This document shows positions 1-6,625 of a stretch of DNA of 10,219 bases, piece after piece; position 1 is the first letter of the stretch; each line of letters opens with the position of its first letter. This DNA is from Pseudomonadota bacterium (GTDB lineage: Bacteria; Pseudomonadota; Alphaproteobacteria; Ferrovibrionales; Ferrovibrionaceae). The DNA is taken from positions 1-10,219 of the forward strand of contig JAEYSS010000137.1 of the NCBI GenBank assembly GCA_023434425.1. Direction: 5' to 3'. Made by a program: the position numbers and the translations under genes. The notes under the pieces were generated by a model. It made no database searches and was not told where the DNA came from. It was given only the letters and a program-made list of their open reading frames with translations.

Positions 1-43
1 CCAGTATACGGTCCCCGCCGCCACCTACAAGACGCGGTAACTG

Positions 44-1891
44 TTAGTGGCCTACAGCATCTGCCTGATTGGCGAGCTTAACGTCGCCCTTCGGGATACG
101 GATACTGTCGATGAAGTCCTGCATCTCCTTCGGAGGTGGAGCCGTCATCAGACTGACCACATAGGTGACAATGAACGCCACCGGCATGCCGAACATGCCG
201 CAGGAGATGTTCTTGACCCCGAACCACAGCGGCATGCCATAGAACTGGGTCATCACCAGATAGTACACGCACATGCCATAACCGGCCAGCATACCGGCGA
301 CCGCCGCAGGGCCGGTCGTGCGCTTCCACCAGATGCCCATCACCAGCGCCGGGAACAGGCCCGAAGCGGCGATCGAGAAGGCCCAGGCCACCATCGCGAG
401 GATGGTCGAGGGCTTGGTCGACGCCGTATAGGCCGCGATGATGGCGACGATGACCAGCAGCACGCGGCTGATGATCAGGCGACGCTTGGTCGGGGCATGC
501 GGGTCGATCATGCGGTAGTAGATGTCGTGACTGAGCGCGTTGGCGATGGCAAGCAGCAGGCCGTCGGCCGTGCTGAGCGCCGCCGCCAGACCGCCGGCCG
601 CGACCAGACCCGCGATGACATACGGCAGACCCGCGATTTCCGGCGTGGCGAGCACGATGGCATCGGCCGCGATACGGAATTCCGAAAGCTGCAGGATACC
701 GTCGTTATTGCCGGTTACGCCTTTGCACATCGCGAAGCGGACAGCGGCATCCGGGCGGTCACAGGTACCGACCAGGCCGATTTCACCCCACGACTGCACC
801 CAGCTCGGCAGCGAAGCCACCTGCTGACCGATCACGTTCTGGTAGACTTCCAGCTTGGCGAAGGCAGCATAGGACGGCGCGGTGAAGTAGAGCAGGAAGA
901 TGAAGAACAGGCTCCATGCCACCGACTGACGGGCTTCACGCACGCTCGGCGTGGTGAAATAGCGCATCAGGATGTGCGGCAACGACGCCGTGCCGACCAT
1001 CAAGCAGAGGATCAGCGCGAAGAAGTTCATGCCGTCGGTGAAGTTCATGTTGCCTTTGGCATCCGAGAACACCGCCGTGTGGCCCTTGACCACGCCGAGG
1101 GCCGGTTCCAGCGCCTGGATCTTTTCCAGGGCCTGACCGTACATCAGCTGCGGGATCGGCACGCCGGTGACCTTCGCCGACATGATCACGACCGGGATCA
1201 GGTAGGCGATGATCAGGATGATGTACTGCGCCACCTGGGTCCAGGTGACCGCACGCATGCCACCCAGCATCGAGCAGACCAGGATGCCGGCCAGACCGAC
1301 GAACACCGCCAGCTCGAACGAGATGCCGAGGAAGCGCGAGGCGATGATGCCGACGCCGAAGATCTGCGCCGTCACGTAGGTGAACGAGGCCGAGACCAGC
1401 ACGATCACGCCGGCGAAGCGGGCAAGATTGCCGCCATACCGGGCGCCGAGGAAGTCAGGCACCGTGTACTGGCCGAACTTGCGCAGATACGGCGCCAGCA
1501 GGATCGACACCAGCAGGTAGCCGCCGGTCCAGCCCAGCACGAAGGCGAGGCCGTCGTAACCGAGCAGGTAGAGCGAGCCGGCCATGCCGATAAAGGAGGC
1601 CGCCGACATCCAGTCGGAACCCGTGGCCATGCCGTTGTAGAGGGCCGGAACCTTGCGGCCCGCGACATAGTATTCGCCCATTTCAGCCGTGCGCGAGATC
1701 ACGCCGATCAGCGCGTAGACGCCGACCGTCATGAACACGAACAGATAGCCGATGACCTTGTTCGACACGCCCATCTGTTCGAGGATGGCGAGCACGATCA
1801 CGAAGGCGGCAAAGCCGCCCGTGTAAATCCCGTAAATTTTACCGAGGTTATCGATAAAACTCTTACCCCCGGTTTGTGTGTTGTTAGCCAT
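44..1891 (-). CDS. Sodium:solute symporter large subunit, VC_2705 subfamily (acetate/pyruvate-type transporter)
   Basis: A 615-aa inner-membrane protein of the SSF (sodium:solute symporter) family, which uses the Na+ gradient to import small organic acids; the VC_2705 subfamily is linked to acetate and pyruvate uptake. Hydrophobic segments run through most of the protein (about 30-65, 105-135, 160-235, 290-340, 415-455, 475-520, 530-585). The stretch at residues 433-456 (GGLAAALSTADG, then ANALSHD) is the family signature and includes S440/T441, where the Na2 site is expected. A long loop between membrane segments (about 345-412) holds an EF-hand-like 12-residue loop at 393-404. I chose the ATG at 1891 because AGGGGG lies 9 nt upstream; an in-frame extension to 1948 would overlap the preceding gene. 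It follows the DUF4212 gene by 16 nt, which indicates one operon. The exact substrate is inferred from family and context. Confidence 0.93.
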   Translation of the reverse strand: MANNTQTGGKSFIDNLGKIYGIYTGGFAAFVIVLAILEQMGVSNKVIGYLFVFMTVGVYALIGVISRTAEMGEYYVAGRKVPALYNGMATGSDWMSAASFIGMAGSLYLLGYDGLAFVLGWTGGYLLVSILLAPYLRKFGQYTVPDFLGARYGGNLARFAGVIVLVSASFTYVTAQIFGVGIIASRFLGISFELAVFVGLAGILVCSMLGGMRAVTWTQVAQYIILIIAYLIPVVIMSAKVTGVPIPQLMYGQALEKIQALEPALGVVKGHTAVFSDAKGNMNFTDGMNFFALILCLMVGTASLPHILMRYFTTPSVREARQSVAWSLFFIFLLYFTAPSYAAFAKLEVYQNVIGQQVASLPSWVQSWGEIGLVGTCDRPDAAVRFAMCKGVTGNNDGILQLSEFRIAADAIVLATPEIAGLPYVIAGLVAAGGLAAALSTADGLLLAIANALSHDIYYRMIDPHAPTKRRLIISRVLLVIVAIIAAYTASTKPSTILAMVAWAFSIAASGLFPALVMGIWWKRTTGPAAVAGMLAGYGMCVYYLVMTQFYGMPLWFGVKNISCGMFGMPVAFIVTYVVSLMTAPPPKEMQDFIDSIRIPKGDVKLANQADAVGH

Positions 1892-1900
1892 GGTGGCGTT

Positions 1901-1906
1901 CCCCCT
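1901..1906 (-). promoter_or_regulatory. Ribosome binding site of the symporter gene
   Basis: AGGGGG on the minus strand, 9 nt before the ATG at 1891. It supports that start over the longer in-frame extension, which would begin inside the DUF4212 gene. Confidence 0.6.
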
Positions 1907-1907
1907 G

Positions 1908-2174
1908 TTATTCGTCTTCGGCGACGCCGAATTCCTCGTCGATCGCATTCTGCTTCGAGGCGAACCAGAACAGCGACACGACGAAGGCGATCAGCGAACC
2001 CTGCGCGGCCATGTAGAAGCCGAGCGGGAAACCGAGAATGCGGATTCCGTTCAGCTGCGGCGCGAAGAAATGCACCACGAAGCTGAAGAAGAACCAGATG
2101 GCCAGCATCGTCCACATGAGGCCGGACGTTCTGGCCCAGTAGGCCTTGGCCTTTTCCGGAGTTAGGTCTGACAT
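1908..2174 (-). CDS. DUF4212 family protein, small subunit of the sodium:solute symporter
   Basis: An 88-aa membrane protein with two predicted transmembrane helices (about residues 18-37 and 52-72), a short charged N-terminus and an acidic C-terminus ending EEFGVAEDE. The GFPLGFYMAAQGS segment at 48-60 is typical of DUF4212 (putative solute:sodium symporter small subunit), a family almost always encoded directly before a VC_2705-type symporter, as here. Its role is presumed to be assembly or activity of the large subunit; I see no catalytic motif. Start at ATG 2174 is supported by AGGAG 6 nt upstream (2181-2185). It is the first gene of the minus-strand operon and diverges from the plus-strand operon that begins near 2328. 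Confidence 0.92.
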   Translation of the reverse strand: MSDLTPEKAKAYWARTSGLMWTMLAIWFFFSFVVHFFAPQLNGIRILGFPLGFYMAAQGSLIAFVVSLFWFASKQNAIDEEFGVAEDE

Positions 2175-2327
2175 GAAGCGCTCCTGCCCCTTGTTGTTTG
2201 TGATATCGTTACGTCCGGGACGACGAAATTTACGCCGAGTCCGGCTGCCGACAGTATAGGAGCGCTGATTCAGACGGGCCCATTAGACCAAAGTTTAATT
2301 CAATGAATCCGCGTGTTTACACAGAAT
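2175..2327. promoter_or_regulatory. Divergent intergenic region between the symporter operon and the exonuclease/DUF294 operon
   Basis: About 150 bp without a convincing gene, separating two operons transcribed outward, so promoters for both should lie here. The part around 2285-2330 is AT-richer than its surroundings. On the minus strand TATACT (2251-2256) could be a -10 element, but I could not pair it with a good -35 at 17 bp. No strong operator palindrome is visible. Promoter content is inferred from layout. Confidence 0.55.
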
Positions 2328-2945
2328 ATGCACCTGGGGGGCATTTTGCTGCATCGCATCAAAGAGTTTTTCTTTCCACCGACGGTTTCGACCCCGGAGG
2401 AACTGCGTGTTTTCGTCGCCGGAGAGGCGGCGTATCTGGCGCAGAAGACCGTGGTTGGCTACTGCCGGGTCAAGACCATGCAGGACTACGAGAAGTTGCT
2501 GACCGAGCCGGCGTTTCGGGACCAGCATGAGGTCTGCAGGTGGGAAGCCTATGCCAGTACGCTGGGCGACGTCCTGATCCTGACGGAGGCCTGGCTGCGC
2601 CCGGCCGAGAGCGAGGCCCGGCGGCGCCTGGCCGAGTCGCTGGCGGCCCTCTATCCCGCCATCCTCAACGAATACGTACCTGGACACCGCCAGGACTGGA
2701 CCGACAGCATCGCCGCCTTCTCAGCCCGCTTCGCGCTGGCCCGGACGGTCGAGCCGCTGCCGCCCGAGCAGATTGTGACCGCGTCGGCGGCCCTGATCCA
2801 CGAACAGGTGCCGATCGCCGACCGCCTCAAGCGCAACGATCTGGAGGTCATCCGCGGCGATCTGCGGCTGCATATGCTGGCGGCGCATGCATCGATGCTG
2901 AAACGCTTCCGGCGCGACACGCTGGTGGCGGCCTTAACGCAGTGA
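2328..2945 (+). CDS. Conserved-looking hypothetical protein, first gene of the exonuclease/DUF294 operon
   Basis: About 205 aa, soluble, with no signal peptide or membrane helix. I recognise no named domain, though the opening (RIKEFFFPP, then a helix ending AYLAQKTVVGYCRVK) resembles an unnamed alphaproteobacterial family. It looks mostly alpha-helical and rich in Ala, Leu, Arg and Glu, with Cys/Trp-containing segments (YCRVK, VCRWEAYAS). The start is uncertain: GTG 2313, ATG 2328 and TTG 2346 are all in frame. None has a textbook ribosome site, although a G-run at 2336-2341 lies 4 nt before the TTG. The stop is 7 nt before the exonuclease start, so it is cotranscribed and may work with the exonuclease or the CBS/DUF294 protein. 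Base composition and codon use match its neighbours, so it is very probably a real gene of unknown function. Confidence 0.8.
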   Translation: MHLGGILLHRIKEFFFPPTVSTPEELRVFVAGEAAYLAQKTVVGYCRVKTMQDYEKLLTEPAFRDQHEVCRWEAYASTLGDVLILTEAWLRPAESEARRRLAESLAALYPAILNEYVPGHRQDWTDSIAAFSARFALARTVEPLPPEQIVTASAALIHEQVPIADRLKRNDLEVIRGDLRLHMLAAHASMLKRFRRDTLVAALTQ

Positions 2946-2952
2946 GCCCGGG

Positions 2953-3684
2953 ATGCGGCGCTCGCTGATCGGCGGGGTGGGTCATATCCTCGCCCGGCTG
3001 CGCAGCGCCGCACCGGTGCCGGGCGCCGTGACCCTGGCCGACGACGAGCCCCTCGCCACACTGCCGGGACTGCTGTTCGATACCGAGACCACCGGGCTCG
3101 ACGTCGCGCGCGACCGCATCGTGTCGATGGCGGGCCTGCCATATCACGGCGGCAGCGCCGACACTCTGCCGCCGCTGGACCTGCTGCTGCATCCTGGCAT
3201 CCGCATTCCGAAAGCCTCGACCGCCATCCACGGTATCGACGACCGCATGGTGGCCACCGCCCCGACGCTCACGCTGCTGTGGGGCAGTATCCAGCATGCC
3301 TGGCATGGGCGCGTGCTGATCGGCCACAATATCGGCTACGACATTGCCATGCTGCAGCACGAAGCCTCGCGGCATCGCCTGCCCTTCCATGCCCCGGCCG
3401 GTGCGCTGGATCTCGGCCTGCTCTATGCCGGACTGAAACCGCGCGCCCCGCAGATCACCCTGGAACGGATTGCCGAGGAATTTTCGGTTGCGCTGGATAA
3501 CCGGCATTCGGCTACGGGAGATGCGGAAACCGCCGCCGGCATCTGGCGCCGCATGCTGCCGGCGCTCGGCCGCATCGGCGTCGCGACGATCGGCGACGCA
3601 CGCCGGCTGATGCAGCGGCAACGCGATCTGCTGCAGCGCCAGGAACGCGCCGGCTGGGCGCTCGACCTGCTGGCGCCGCGATGA
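2953..3684 (+). CDS. DEDDh-family 3'-5' exonuclease (DnaQ-like)
   Basis: A 243-aa protein with one DnaQ/epsilon-type exonuclease domain (about residues 38-210). Such enzymes remove nucleotides from the 3' end of DNA or RNA using two metal ions. All catalytic residues are visible: Exo I in FDTETTG (D43, E45), Exo II in GHNIGYD (D130), and Exo III in HSATGDAE (H185, D190), which places it in the DEDDh group. No polymerase or helicase domain is attached, and the protein is too diverged and in the wrong context to be the replicative epsilon subunit. It starts 7 nt after the preceding stop and overlaps the next gene by ATGA (3681-3684), so translation is probably coupled. DnaQ-like exonucleases of this kind recur beside CBS/DUF294 and acetate-type symporter genes; why is not established to my knowledge. 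Confidence 0.92.
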   Translation: MRRSLIGGVGHILARLRSAAPVPGAVTLADDEPLATLPGLLFDTETTGLDVARDRIVSMAGLPYHGGSADTLPPLDLLLHPGIRIPKASTAIHGIDDRMVATAPTLTLLWGSIQHAWHGRVLIGHNIGYDIAMLQHEASRHRLPFHAPAGALDLGLLYAGLKPRAPQITLERIAEEFSVALDNRHSATGDAETAAGIWRRMLPALGRIGVATIGDARRLMQRQRDLLQRQERAGWALDLLAPR

Positions 3685-5156
3685 CGCTGCCGCCCGCACT
3701 GCCAGACCTGGAGCCATATCGCCGTCGCGTCACAGCGATCATGCGTCACCCCGTCAGCGATATCGGCGCCGATGCCACGCTCGCGGACATCGCCCGCCAT
3801 ATGACGGAGAACGCCCATGGCAGCCTGTTGGTGCGCGATCGTTTCGACCGGCATGTCGGCATCCTGACGGAGCGTGATGTCATGCGTGCGCTGGGTCGCG
3901 ACGGGGCCCGGGCGTTGCATCTCACCGCGGAAGATCTGATGACCCGCGAGATCGTGGCGATCCACGAGAGCGCATTCGTGTTCCGCGCCATCGGCCGCAT
4001 GCGCCGGCTCAACCTGCGCTATCTTCCGGTGACCGACAATGCCGGGCGTTTTGTCGGCATGCTGACCGCCCGCGCCCTGCTGCGCCTGCGCGCCCAGGAT
4101 TCGCAGCTGATCGCCGATGAACTGGATGTGGCGCAAACCGCGGCAGACCTCGGCCATGCCCGCACCGCGCTGCCGCAGCTCGCCACCACGCTGCTGGCGG
4201 AAGGATCTGATGCGCCGGCAGTGGCGGCGGTGATCTCGGGCATCTATGCCGACATCACGGCCCGCGCCAGCGCCATTGTCGAAGCCGAATTCAACCGTGC
4301 CGGCGATCCGGCACCGGCGCCATGGTGCATGCTGATTCTCGGCTCCGGCGGTCGCGGCGAAAGCCTGCTGAAGCCCGATCAGGACAATGCCATCATCCAT
4401 GCCGGCAGCAGCGAGGACGACGGGTGGTATGCCCGCGTCGCCGAACGCATCAACGCGCTGCTGGACGCCGCCGGCGTGCCGTTCTGCAACGGCGGCGTGA
4501 TGGCAAAGAACACCGCCTGGCGCGGCGCGCAGGGGCAGTGGCGCTCCCGCGTCACCGAATGGATCGGCCGGCATACGCCGGAAGCCCTGCTGAATGTCGA
4601 CATCTTCTACGACCTGCAGCCGGTTTACGGCGCCCTGCGGCTGGGCGAGGCGCTGCGCTTCGAGGCGCTGGCGGCGGCCCGCAACTCTCCGCTGTTCCTG
4701 CGCCAGCTGGCCGAGCAGTCCGCGCAGCTGCATCCTGCACTCGGATTTTTCGGGCAGCTGAGAACCGACACTGACGGCCGCATCGACCTCAAGCTCGGCG
4801 GCCTGCTGCCGCTGGTGAGCGCCGCCCGCCTGATGGCACTGAAACTCGGCACGGCCGCGACCGGCACGGCAGACCGCCTGCGTGCGGTGGGCGCCACCGG
4901 ACTGATCGGCGAAAGCGACATTACCGGCCTGACGGCCGCCCATGCGCTTCTGCTGGAAACCATCCTGCAACAGCAGATTGCCGATCTCGCCGCGGGCCGC
5001 GATCCGGGCAGCCGGGTCGATCCGGCCGGCCTGAGCGACCTGCGGCGCAGCCAGCTGAAAGCCGCGCTGAAGCATGTCGCCCTGCTGCCCGACATGGTGC
5101 AGGGCGTGCTGACCTCACCCCTGCCCGCCGCGTCGCAGCCCGCCGCAGAAACCTGA
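3681..5156 (+). CDS. CBS-pair / DUF294 putative nucleotidyltransferase (GlnD-like signalling protein)
   Basis: A 491-aa cytoplasmic protein. Residues about 15-138 form two CBS motifs (VGILTERDVMRAL at 59-71; the second ends around FVGMLTARALL at 124-134), which usually bind adenine nucleotides such as AMP/ATP. Residues about 150-335 carry the DUF294 nucleotidyltransferase-like core: GSGGRGE (220-226) followed by PDQD with D232 and D234, the G-G-RGE...D-x-D signature shared with the uridylyltransferase domain of GlnD, so the catalytic residues look intact. The C-terminal part (about 345-480) matches the helical substrate-binding domain usually attached. There is no cyclic-nucleotide-binding domain at the N-terminus, unlike some homologues. 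The start overlaps the exonuclease stop (ATGA) and has no obvious Shine-Dalgarno, so it is probably translationally coupled. The likely role, inferred, is an energy-sensing modifier tied to acetate metabolism; the target is unknown. Confidence 0.92.
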   Translation: MTLPPALPDLEPYRRRVTAIMRHPVSDIGADATLADIARHMTENAHGSLLVRDRFDRHVGILTERDVMRALGRDGARALHLTAEDLMTREIVAIHESAFVFRAIGRMRRLNLRYLPVTDNAGRFVGMLTARALLRLRAQDSQLIADELDVAQTAADLGHARTALPQLATTLLAEGSDAPAVAAVISGIYADITARASAIVEAEFNRAGDPAPAPWCMLILGSGGRGESLLKPDQDNAIIHAGSSEDDGWYARVAERINALLDAAGVPFCNGGVMAKNTAWRGAQGQWRSRVTEWIGRHTPEALLNVDIFYDLQPVYGALRLGEALRFEALAAARNSPLFLRQLAEQSAQLHPALGFFGQLRTDTDGRIDLKLGGLLPLVSAARLMALKLGTAATGTADRLRAVGATGLIGESDITGLTAAHALLLETILQQQIADLAAGRDPGSRVDPAGLSDLRRSQLKAALKHVALLPDMVQGVLTSPLPAASQPAAET

Positions 5157-5180
5157 CCGCCTTGCGCCATATCAAGGCGG
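5157..5180 (+). promoter_or_regulatory. FNR/FixK-like binding site inside a 24-bp dyad (TTGC-N6-TCAA at 5162-5175)
   Basis: The dyad has 8-bp perfect arms (CCGCCTTG and CAAGGCGG) around an 8-nt centre. Its middle, TTGCGCCATATCAA, fits the TTG(A/C)-N6-(T/G)CAA pattern of alphaproteobacterial FNR/FixK sites. Its centre is about 63 bp before the ATG at 5232; a class II promoter (site at -41.5) would start transcription near 5210 and leave a 22-nt leader with a ribosome site. The dyad begins immediately after the DUF294 stop, so it could instead be a terminator stem, but no T-tract follows. Regulation by oxygen limitation is inferred. Confidence 0.5.
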
Positions 5181-5231
5181 CGGTCTGCCGCCATGGCATC
5201 CTGCCGGGATCCGAAAAGACTGGAGCCGGTC

Positions 5232-5444
5232 ATGAGCGCCTGGGAAATGGTGAATCGTCACGTCGAGGCCGCGCTGGCGGACGCCACAACCGCCGGCGTG
5301 CCGCCTGAAACCGTCGCCAGCAACCTGATCACCGAAGCGGTGCGCATCCTGAAAGCCAGCCGGCCGCTGCAGGATATTCGCGCCGAACTGCAATTCGCCA
5401 TCGAGAATCTGGAAGACCGCGATTACGAATTCATGCGGCCATGA
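5232..5444 (+). CDS. Small hypothetical protein, 70 aa
   Basis: A small soluble protein, mostly helical and acidic at its end (DRDYEFMRP). I recognise no domain and see no Cys, membrane segment or signal peptide. ATG 5232 is preferred because GGAG (5222-5225) lies 6 nt upstream; a longer in-frame start at 5193 has no ribosome site and would place its start codon against a hairpin. Codon use and GC match the chromosome, and the conserved-looking helices (SNLITEAVRIL, LQDIRAELQFAIENL) argue for a real gene. It stands alone between the DUF294 gene and convergent mmcQ, and its probable promoter contains an FNR/FixK-like site, which hints at expression under low oxygen. Function unknown. Confidence 0.72.
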   Translation: MSAWEMVNRHVEAALADATTAGVPPETVASNLITEAVRILKASRPLQDIRAELQFAIENLEDRDYEFMRP

Positions 5445-5446
5445 GC

Positions 5447-5465
5447 GACGGACAGGCATTCCGTC
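5447..5465. terminator. Possible weak bidirectional hairpin between convergent genes
   Basis: GACGGA and TCCGTC form a 6-bp stem with a 7-nt loop in the 62-bp gap between the small plus-strand gene and the minus-strand mmcQ. There is no T-tract on either side, so it is a weak terminator at best. Confidence 0.3.
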
Positions 5466-5506
5466 AGGCTTTGCGGCCTTCGCCATCGGGCTGCACCGCG
5501 AGATAA

Positions 5507-5887
5507 TCAGTCTGTCAGCGTTGCCGCGAGTTTCTTCGGCGCAATCAGGCGATAGCTGCGGCGCACCAGTTCCGTGACCTCCTTCCAGTCCACGCGTCGG
5601 TCGAGCCACATGCCGACCCAGCCCTTGTGGCCCAGATAGGGTGGCACGAAGAAGCGGTCGGGATCGGCCTGCACCAGCAGTTCCTGGCTGCCCTCCTGCG
5701 CCTTGCACCAGACGGCGTCGCGTTCGTCGATGGCGCTTTGCAGGGCGAAGATTTTCCCGCGGATACGGTAAGTCGGAATCTCCCAGGTCTCGCGCTCTTC
5801 CGCCTCGGGCAGCGCCATGCATAGCGCGCGCAGCCGGTCGGTCGGCCCGCGCGGCTTCAGCTTGCGGACGTCGCTCTGTTTCGGCAA
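5507..5887 (-). CDS. MmcQ/YjbR family protein
   Basis: A 126-aa protein with a full MmcQ/YjbR domain (about residues 18-120), a CyaY-like fold often annotated as DNA-binding although its biochemical role is unclear. Typical motifs are LPEAEERETWEIPTYRIRGK (26-45), VWCKAQEG (59-66), FFVPPYLGHKGWVGMWLD (79-96) and the closing LVRRSYRLIAPKKL (107-120). The start is odd: the only usable codon before the domain is TTG 5887, with no Shine-Dalgarno, and two codons upstream lies the in-frame TAA of the preceding gene. The next ATG (5818) would cut into the domain. This suggests that insertion of the AT-rich island replaced the original 5' end. Translation may depend on reinitiation after the upstream stop. 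Confidence 0.88.
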   Translation of the reverse strand: MPKQSDVRKLKPRGPTDRLRALCMALPEAEERETWEIPTYRIRGKIFALQSAIDERDAVWCKAQEGSQELLVQADPDRFFVPPYLGHKGWVGMWLDRRVDWKEVTELVRRSYRLIAPKKLAATLTD

Positions 5888-5890
5888 AAC

Positions 5891-6625
5891 TTAAAACATC
5901 GTGGGTTCACGAGGATCGATAATGCGGTATCCGCGCAGATCAGGCTGCTTAATTTCTGCGCCATACTCGATAGCCAACGCGACACCCTTCACGTATGTGT
6001 CGAGCAGACTATCAACCGCATCTCTGTCGTATGCTCTCCTGTGCTTACCGTGAATTGCACGAAACTCGCGCTCTCCTGAGAGCCCCGGCCCAGCATACAG
6101 ATATTCGAAATCTGCCTTCTCAAAGTCATCGCGTGCGAAATTTGCCAGCGCGATTGAACATGCGACGTTAATTTCAGTTTCATCCGGGCGATGAGACATG
6201 CGGAAACCCGGCATCACAACAAATGCTTTCTTGTCTCTAACACGAACCATGGGGGCTTTAATGCCTACATAGACATTTTCACCCTTGACCCTGCCGACAA
6301 CTACCGCAGTAAAGCCAATGCGATAGCATTTTGAGGTATTCGCAAGCGCATAAGTCGCGATCTTCTCAATCGCATCTGCGTTGTGTTGGCGCCCTTTTGG
6401 ATTGCCTGCGGTCAGGCATCCAAGCACTGCTTGATCCAGCGTGCAGCTACCCTCAAAAAGAGGGTACGACCAATTAATACTTGGGTTGTAATTGAAGCCG
6501 CCACCGCGTTTTCTCAAATATTCGTTGAGAAGCCAGTCTGCGACAGAATACCGAGTTGCTCTTGTTGGTTCGGAACCTAAAGCCCTTGCAGCATCAAGGA
6601 CATTTAACATCAAGACGCCAGCCAT
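5891..6625 (-). CDS. Unknown protein, candidate toxin/effector partner of the Panacea-domain gene
   Basis: A 244-aa soluble protein that I do not recognise. Visible features: a Gly/Asn-rich segment GGGFNYNPSINWSYPLFEG (41-59), GNPKGRQHN (74-82), a beta-rich middle (about 103-141), a polar stretch with R141, H145, R146, E149 and E151, then an acidic helical region (D166, D167, E169, D172, E174) and a C-terminal helix before RGYRIIDPREP. No signal peptide or membrane helix. No Fic, RelE, PIN or RelA/SpoT-synthetase motif is apparent. ATG 6625 has a strong GGAGG 7 nt upstream; an alternative ATG is at 6610. It overlaps the Panacea gene by 32 bp and is second in the pair, as is common for toxins. 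Codon use is AT-rich (TTA, ATA, AAA) unlike its neighbours, indicating horizontal acquisition. Toxin function is inferred only from position. Confidence 0.82.
   Translation of the reverse strand: MAGVLMLNVLDAARALGSEPTRATRYSVADWLLNEYLRKRGGGFNYNPSINWSYPLFEGSCTLDQAVLGCLTAGNPKGRQHNADAIEKIATYALANTSKCYRIGFTAVVVGRVKGENVYVGIKAPMVRVRDKKAFVVMPGFRMSHRPDETEINVACSIALANFARDDFEKADFEYLYAGPGLSGEREFRAIHGKHRRAYDRDAVDSLLDTYVKGVALAIEYGAEIKQPDLRGYRIIDPREPTMF

Noticed and set aside
1..40. Possible last codons of a plus-strand gene ending QYTVPAATYKTR before a TAA at 38-40
   Set aside because: Only 12 codons are visible and the other plus frames are also open at the edge; there is not enough to call a gene.
47..2086. 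A 679-codon open frame on the plus strand opposite the symporter
   Set aside because: Its translation is rich in His, Arg, Asp and Gln with no domain. It is the antisense shadow of the high-GC symporter and DUF4212 genes.
2177..2266. 9-bp inverted repeat AGCGCTCCT (2177-2185) / AGGAGCGCT (2258-2266)
   Set aside because: One arm is simply the DUF4212 ribosome site and the core AGCGCT is self-palindromic, so chance is likely.
2335..2350. A sigma-54-like -24/-12 element (GG-N10-GC with TTGCT)
   Set aside because: Only a partial match, and it lies at or inside the start of the coding region, where a promoter would leave no suitable downstream start.
3423..5075. A 550-codon open frame on the minus strand opposite the exonuclease and DUF294 genes
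   Set aside because: Low-complexity Gln/Arg/Gly/Ala translation with no recognisable domain; the sense strand encodes clear family proteins.
5193..5231. Longer N-terminus for the 70-aa protein starting at 5193
   Set aside because: No Shine-Dalgarno upstream and the start codon borders a small GC hairpin; ATG 5232 has GGAG at good spacing.
5441..5506. A 21-codon frame starting ATGAGC at the end of the 70-aa gene
   Set aside because: Too short, no ribosome site, no recognisable sequence.
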